A DNA stretch of 8,746 nucleotides, from NCBI GenBank assembly GCA_043736395.1, contig JAYTCQ010000014.1, positions 1-8,746 of the forward strand, read 5' to 3'. The translations under genes and the position numbers were made by a program. Below the pieces are notes generated by a model. It worked only from the letters and a program-made list of their open reading frames with translations, had not been told where the DNA came from and ran no database searches. Of this stretch, positions 6,070 to 8,746 are shown piece after piece. The first letter of the stretch is position 1. Every line of letters begins with the position of its first letter. This DNA is from JAFDVL01 sp043736395 (lineage in GTDB: Bacteria > Acidobacteriota > Blastocatellia > RBC074).

Positions 6070-6110
6070 AAAACGCCGGAAGATGATGAATCTTTCCGGC
6101 GTTTTATTTT
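6070..6110. terminator. Strong bidirectional rho-independent terminator
   Basis: The arms AAAACGCCGGAA (6070-6081) and TTCCGGCGTTTT (6094-6105) pair over 12 bp. The stem then continues as GAT/ATC past a one-base bulge to a 5-nt loop. The downstream TTTTATTTT serves the plus-strand thioredoxin-like gene, and the A-rich left side gives a T-rich tail on the minus strand for the convergent TPR gene. Confidence 0.92.
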
Positions 6111-6125
6111 GGTGAATGTATAAAA

Positions 6126-7076
6126 TTAAGAAAGTTCACGTCGCGCTTCAAGCAGATCAAATGGAGACGATGCGCCTAATAATTCCAAAAATCTTCGGTC
6201 TTCTTTTAGAATCGAAAAATCAGAATCGTTCAAAGCGCGTTGACGTAATCGAGGGTGTTTTTTAACAGCTTGTGAGAGATACTTTAATGATTGATCAATG
6301 GCATCAGTTTGAGCCAGGGTTGCGGCTAATGAGTAAAGTGTATGAGTATCGTCTGGACGCAATTTAAGCGCTTTCTCAAACAGAGATCTGGCTTGTAAAA
6401 AATCTCCCACATTTAATGCCACAATTCCACGATCATAGTATTCATCAGCATTGCGCGGAACAGCATTTTGCGAAGCCAGTCTGGCTTCACAAATTTGAAT
6501 ATAGGTTTGTGATCGCGCAATAATTTCTACTTCTGAGTGGAACCGCAGATGCAGGTCTTCAAATTTTTGTTTAGCCTGAGAGAAGTCGCGTGAATTGAAA
6601 AGTTTTAAAGCTTTTTCAAATGCGCTTAAGGCTTGATTTGTAATGATTTGACGTGAAATTGGTTTCACTGTCTTTTGTGGTTGTTTACCCTTAAGCACTG
6701 GTGGCGGCAATAATATTTTTTTGACCGGAGTTATTGATTTCTCAACTTTTTGAGGAATTTTCGCTTTAGGTTGAGGGCTAACTGGTGCTTTCTTAGCCGA
6801 ACTGATTTTGGATTTTACCGAAACCACAGTTTTATCCTTTTTAGCTACTTTAGCTACAACACTCTTAGGTTTGACTGGTGCTTTAGACTTAACTGGGACA
6901 GCTTTTGAAATTACAGCTGTTTTTATTGGCTTACTTTTTAAGGATTTTTTAGACACAACAGGGGAAACCGGTAAAACCTTTCCTGCTTTACCGTTAGAAG
7001 CTTTAGACGCAGACTTTTTGGGCACTGCGGGTAAGGATTTTGATGACTTTGTGCGAGTCGAGAGTTGCGCTCCCAT
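6126..7076 (-). CDS. TPR protein with long Lys/Pro-rich basic N-terminal tail
   Basis: This is a 316-residue protein in two parts. Residues 1-140 are low complexity: Lys, Ser, Ala, Val and Pro in short repeats (VPVKSKAPVKPK and similar), with almost no acidic or aromatic residues, resembling bacterial histone-H1-like tails. Residues about 147-300 are helical repeats. The clearest TPR is at about 213-243 (YYDRGIVALNVGDF, FEKALKLRPDD), with neighbours at 147-180 and 246-276 and a closing segment LNDSDFSILKEDRRFLELLG common after TPR arrays. There is no signal peptide. Inference: the basic tail may bind nucleic acid or an acidic surface, and the TPRs a protein partner. A weak AGAGAG precedes the ATG. 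It is divergent from mglB across a non-coding region and convergent with the thioredoxin-like gene. No specific family function is recognised. Confidence 0.8.
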   Translation of the reverse strand: MGAQLSTRTKSSKSLPAVPKKSASKASNGKAGKVLPVSPVVSKKSLKSKPIKTAVISKAVPVKSKAPVKPKSVVAKVAKKDKTVVSVKSKISSAKKAPVSPQPKAKIPQKVEKSITPVKKILLPPPVLKGKQPQKTVKPISRQIITNQALSAFEKALKLFNSRDFSQAKQKFEDLHLRFHSEVEIIARSQTYIQICEARLASQNAVPRNADEYYDRGIVALNVGDFLQARSLFEKALKLRPDDTHTLYSLAATLAQTDAIDQSLKYLSQAVKKHPRLRQRALNDSDFSILKEDRRFLELLGASSPFDLLEARRELS

Positions 7077-7160
7077 GATTAATATTCTCTCTTAAAAAGT
7101 TAGGGTAAAAACAACAAACCTAATCGCCTTATAAATTACTATCTGACGATAAGTCTATTA

Positions 7161-7189
7161 TAAATAACAGATTAGCTCATTTTTGTCAA
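7161..7189 (-). promoter_or_regulatory. Candidate promoter of the TPR gene
   Basis: On the minus strand there is a perfect TTGACA (7184-7189), then after 17 nt TATTTA (7161-7166). A better TATAAT (7157-7162) overlaps it, but at a 21-nt spacing. The -35 is convincing; which hexamer is the -10 is unclear. Confidence 0.45.
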
Positions 7190-7319
7190 TTCCTGCATAG
7201 TTGAAAAATAAATAGGATCACCAAATACCCGCCAGCCAGATTTCTTTGTCTGAATTAACCTTTTACGGCGTCATCAAATGTTTACTAAAAAGCGTGCGAA
7301 AAGATACAGTTAAAACTTA

Positions 7320-7348
7320 TTGAAAAGAATATGTGCCTATGCTATAAC
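7320..7348 (+). promoter_or_regulatory. Sigma-70-type promoter of mglB-mglA
   Basis: There is TTGAAA (7320-7325), a 17-nt spacer and TATAAC (7343-7348), four and five of six consensus matches. Transcription would start near 7355, giving a leader of about 165 nt before the mglB ATG. Confidence 0.65.
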
Positions 7349-7477
7349 CCTTTTTAGCCCTGCCCGGAGTTAAGACCTGCATTGGTCAGACAGATCACAA
7401 TTATCCCAACGGTTAAAACGATATTCATTAATCGCTTATTCCTAAAAACAATTTAAATTTTCAGGAAAGCGTCAACG

Positions 7478-7491
7478 CCAGTGAAAACTGG
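7478..7491 (+). other. GNRA-loop hairpin in the mglB leader
   Basis: CCAGT and ACTGG pair over 5 bp around a GAAA tetraloop. The hairpin contains the alternative GTG codon at 7481 and ends 16 nt before the mglB ribosome site, so it would hide that GTG. Confidence 0.4.
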
Positions 7492-7507
7492 AAGCTCAAT
7501 CGAGAAC

Positions 7508-7511
7508 GAGG
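7508..7511 (+). promoter_or_regulatory. Ribosome-binding site deciding the mglB start
   Basis: GAGG lies 8 nt before the ATG at 7520. The upstream in-frame GTG at 7481 has its nearest purine-rich stretch about 13 nt away. Confidence 0.6.
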
Positions 7512-7519
7512 TCAAGCTC

Positions 7520-8020
7520 ATGTCTGAAGCGACCATGATAATGTACGAAGACGAATATTTGTACATTAAGAATATTTTGTCGAAGTTACGCAGTGACGCA
7601 AACGCAAAAGTAGTCTTCCTGATTGATAAAAATGGGCAGCAAATCGCTTCCCATGGTGAATCAGGAGACCTTGATACTACGAGTTTAGCTTCACTGACGG
7701 CGGGTAACGTAGCCGCGACAGATGGATTAGCAAGACTGATCGGAGAAAAAGAATTTCCGGTTCTGTCTCATGAGGGTGAAAAAGATAATCTTCACATCTC
7801 AGTCGTTGGCGGTAAGGTGATTTTAGTAGTGATTTTTGATGAAAAATCCAGTTTAGGTTTGGTTCGTTTGCGTGTGAAACGTTCTTCTTCGGAACTCAGT
7901 GAGGCTTTTGATCGAATTATTAATAAAGCCGAACAGGAGAGAGCTGCAATGGGCGCCAATACACCTTTTGGCGACATCAGTGATGAAGATATTGAGCGGC
8001 TTTTTAGTGATGATCTCTAA
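7520..8020 (+). CDS. mglB: MglB, roadblock/LC7 regulator of MglA
   Basis: This is a 166-residue roadblock/LC7 protein. In Myxococcus and Thermus, dimeric MglB binds the GTPase MglA, acts as its GTPase-activating protein and helps set the front-rear polarity of gliding cells. The sequence follows the M. xanthus protein from my memory of it: MYEDEYLYIKNIL near the start, DANAKVVFLIDKNGQ (about 26-40), DTTSLASLTAGNVAAT (about 52-67), LIGEKEF, ILVVIFDEKSSLGLVRLRVKR (split about 106-126). It ends in FGDISDEDIERLFSDDL, matching the C-terminal helix known to touch MglA. The ATG at 7520 is preferred over GTG 7481 because it has a ribosome site and its MxxxxxMYE start aligns with known MglB. It is followed by mglA 94 nt on, in the usual order. 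Confidence 0.93.
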   Translation: MSEATMIMYEDEYLYIKNILSKLRSDANAKVVFLIDKNGQQIASHGESGDLDTTSLASLTAGNVAATDGLARLIGEKEFPVLSHEGEKDNLHISVVGGKVILVVIFDEKSSLGLVRLRVKRSSSELSEAFDRIINKAEQERAAMGANTPFGDISDEDIERLFSDDL

Positions 8021-8063
8021 AAAGAGAATTCTGACGAAAAAAGTTAAGAGATTAGCAGCGGCT

Positions 8064-8086
8064 CAGCTTTCGAATATTCGAGGCTG
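8064..8086 (+). other. Imperfect palindrome in the mglB-mglA gap
   Basis: CAGC and GCTG (8064-8067, 8083-8086) flank the perfect palindrome TCGAATATTCGA (8070-8081) in the 94-nt gap between the genes. The loop would be very small, and there is no T-run, so it is not a terminator. It may be an RNA processing or stability element, or a DNA-binding site. Weakly supported. Confidence 0.3.
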
Positions 8087-8114
8087 ATTCCCCATTTCAG
8101 AGAGGACGACGAAC

Positions 8115-8711
8115 GTGACGTTCATCAATTACGCATCGCGAGAGATCAATTGCAAAATAGTCTATTACGGGCCTGGTCTGGGCGGCAAAACGACGAATTT
8201 ACAGTATATTTACGATACTTCCGCCGCACAGCAAAAAGGTAAATTAATTAGTTTGGCGACAGAAACTGAGCGCACCTTATTTTTTGATTTTTTACCGCTT
8301 GAACTTGGTACGGTTCGAGGTTTTAAAGCGCGTTTCCATCTTTACACTGTCCCGGGTCAGGTCTTTTACGACGCCAGTCGTAAACTTATTCTAAAAGGCG
8401 TAGACGGCGTGGTCTTCGTCGCGGATTCACAACGCGAACGAATGGACGCCAACGTTGAAGCACTCTGGAATTTAGAAGATAACTTGAAAAGTCACGGGTA
8501 TGATTTTTCGAAAATTCCTTATGTTCTTCAGCTGAATAAGCGCGACCTGCCAGACATTATTTCATTAGAAGATATGAAGCGCGAACTATTGCGCAAAGAT
8601 GAACCTGTGATTGAAGCAGTAGCTCCAAAGGGCGACGGAGTTTTTGAAACTCTCAAGGCCGTAGCAAAACAGGTGTTAACCGATCTGCGCAAAAGCGCAG
8701 GAGCGGCATAA
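8115..8711 (+). CDS. mglA: MglA, Ras-like GTPase of polarity and gliding motility
   Basis: This 198-residue small GTPase closely follows Myxococcus MglA (195 aa). MglA-GTP gathers at the leading pole and assembles the motility machinery. Visible elements are the P-loop GPGLGGKTT (19-27), TETERT with the intrinsic arginine finger R53 and switch Thr54, switch II TVPGQVFYDASRK with Gln82, the signature LILKGVDGVVFVADSQ (91-106), and the base-recognition NKRD at 141-144. All catalytic residues fall at the standard MglA numbering. The GTG at 8115 is the start: AGAGGA (8101-8106) lies 8 nt upstream, and FINYASREINCKIVYYG lines up with known N termini. There is no membrane segment or lipidation signal. 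It is co-oriented with mglB. Motility itself is not proven: MglA homologues also occur in non-gliding species. Confidence 0.95.
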   Translation: MTFINYASREINCKIVYYGPGLGGKTTNLQYIYDTSAAQQKGKLISLATETERTLFFDFLPLELGTVRGFKARFHLYTVPGQVFYDASRKLILKGVDGVVFVADSQRERMDANVEALWNLEDNLKSHGYDFSKIPYVLQLNKRDLPDIISLEDMKRELLRKDEPVIEAVAPKGDGVFETLKAVAKQVLTDLRKSAGAA

Positions 8712-8714
8712 ATA

Positions 8715-8746
8715 AGTGATGAGTAGAAAGTGATGAGTGATGAGTA
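8715..8746. repeat. Short TGATGAG direct repeats
   Basis: Three copies of TGATGAG occur at 8717-8723, 8731-8737 and 8738-8744, the last two in tandem, starting four bases after the mglA stop. The array runs off the window edge. It looks like a low-complexity intergenic repeat rather than a coding or iteron element. Confidence 0.6.

Larger units (their letters stand above)
7077..7519. other. Non-coding divergent regulatory region between TPR gene and mglB
   Basis: These 443 bases are AT-rich with no convincing open frame on either strand. They hold a candidate minus-strand promoter for the TPR gene (7161-7189), a good plus-strand promoter (7320-7348), a leader of about 165 nt for mglB and a small GAAA-loop hairpin (7478-7491). 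A weak GACC/GGTC stem (7373-7386) lies within the leader. I see nothing else recognisable. Confidence 0.6.

Noticed and set aside
6808..7095. 95-aa plus-strand open frame
   Set aside because: It is the antisense shadow of the Lys/Pro-rich tail of the TPR gene; its Leu/Thr/Asp-rich composition is a by-product of that repeat sequence.
7481..7519. GTG start for mglB
   Set aside because: It sits in a hairpin without a properly spaced ribosome site, and known MglB N termini align with the ATG at 7520.
7899..8087. 62-aa frame bridging mglB and mglA
   Set aside because: It overlaps the end of mglB in another frame and has no ribosome site or family resemblance.
8715..8746. CRISPR array or plasmid iterons
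   Set aside because: The units are 7 bases with no regular spacers and lie directly behind mglA.

Overview
The window is a chromosomal segment from a moderately AT-leaning Gram-negative-type bacterium. The best guess is an acidobacterium of the Blastocatellia type. That guess rests on the intact mglB-mglA polarity pair, the mix of small hypothetical proteins, and the G-rich and TGATGAG intergenic repeats. It is inference, because no ribosomal gene is present. There are no transposases, phage genes or CRISPR arrays.

Layout, left to right. (1) 136-1618, plus strand: a small Fis-type DNA-binding protein followed 16 nt later by a 381-aa protein with a winged-helix-like middle and a C-terminal TIR-like domain. 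A hairpin plus T-run follows. (2) 1786-2710, plus: a pentapeptide-repeat protein 4 nt ahead of a four-helix membrane protein. (3) 2743-2872, minus: tRNA-Ala(GGC) with encoded CCA and a near-consensus promoter, divergent from (4) 2907-4682, plus: a tight cluster of queD-like 6-pyruvoyl-tetrahydropterin synthase family gene, an unknown 83-aa protein and thiO (glycine oxidase). (5) 4728-5336, minus: a NUDIX ADP-ribose pyrophosphatase convergent with thiO. The two genes meet in a G-rich inverted repeat that supplies the last codons of both. (6) 5466-6047, plus: a membrane-anchored thioredoxin-like protein whose CxxC is CxxS, ended by a strong bidirectional terminator shared with (7) 6126-7076, minus: a protein with a long Lys/Pro-rich basic tail and C-terminal TPRs. 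(8) 7077-7519: a non-coding divergent regulatory region. (9) 7520-8711, plus: mglB and mglA, the roadblock GAP/GEF and Ras-like GTPase of cell polarity and gliding motility. The window ends in short TGATGAG repeats.

Functional links. MglB and MglA form a known working pair. QueD and ThiO belong to separate cofactor or modified-base pathways (queuosine or pterin; thiamine thiazole), and only their spacing links them. The most unusual items are the Fis/winged-helix/TIR-like pair, the CxxS thioredoxin, the insertion inside the NUDIX box, and the G-quadruplex-capable repeat at the thiO/NUDIX junction. Nothing here is a clearly new multi-gene system. The Fis-TIR pair is the best candidate for an undescribed module.
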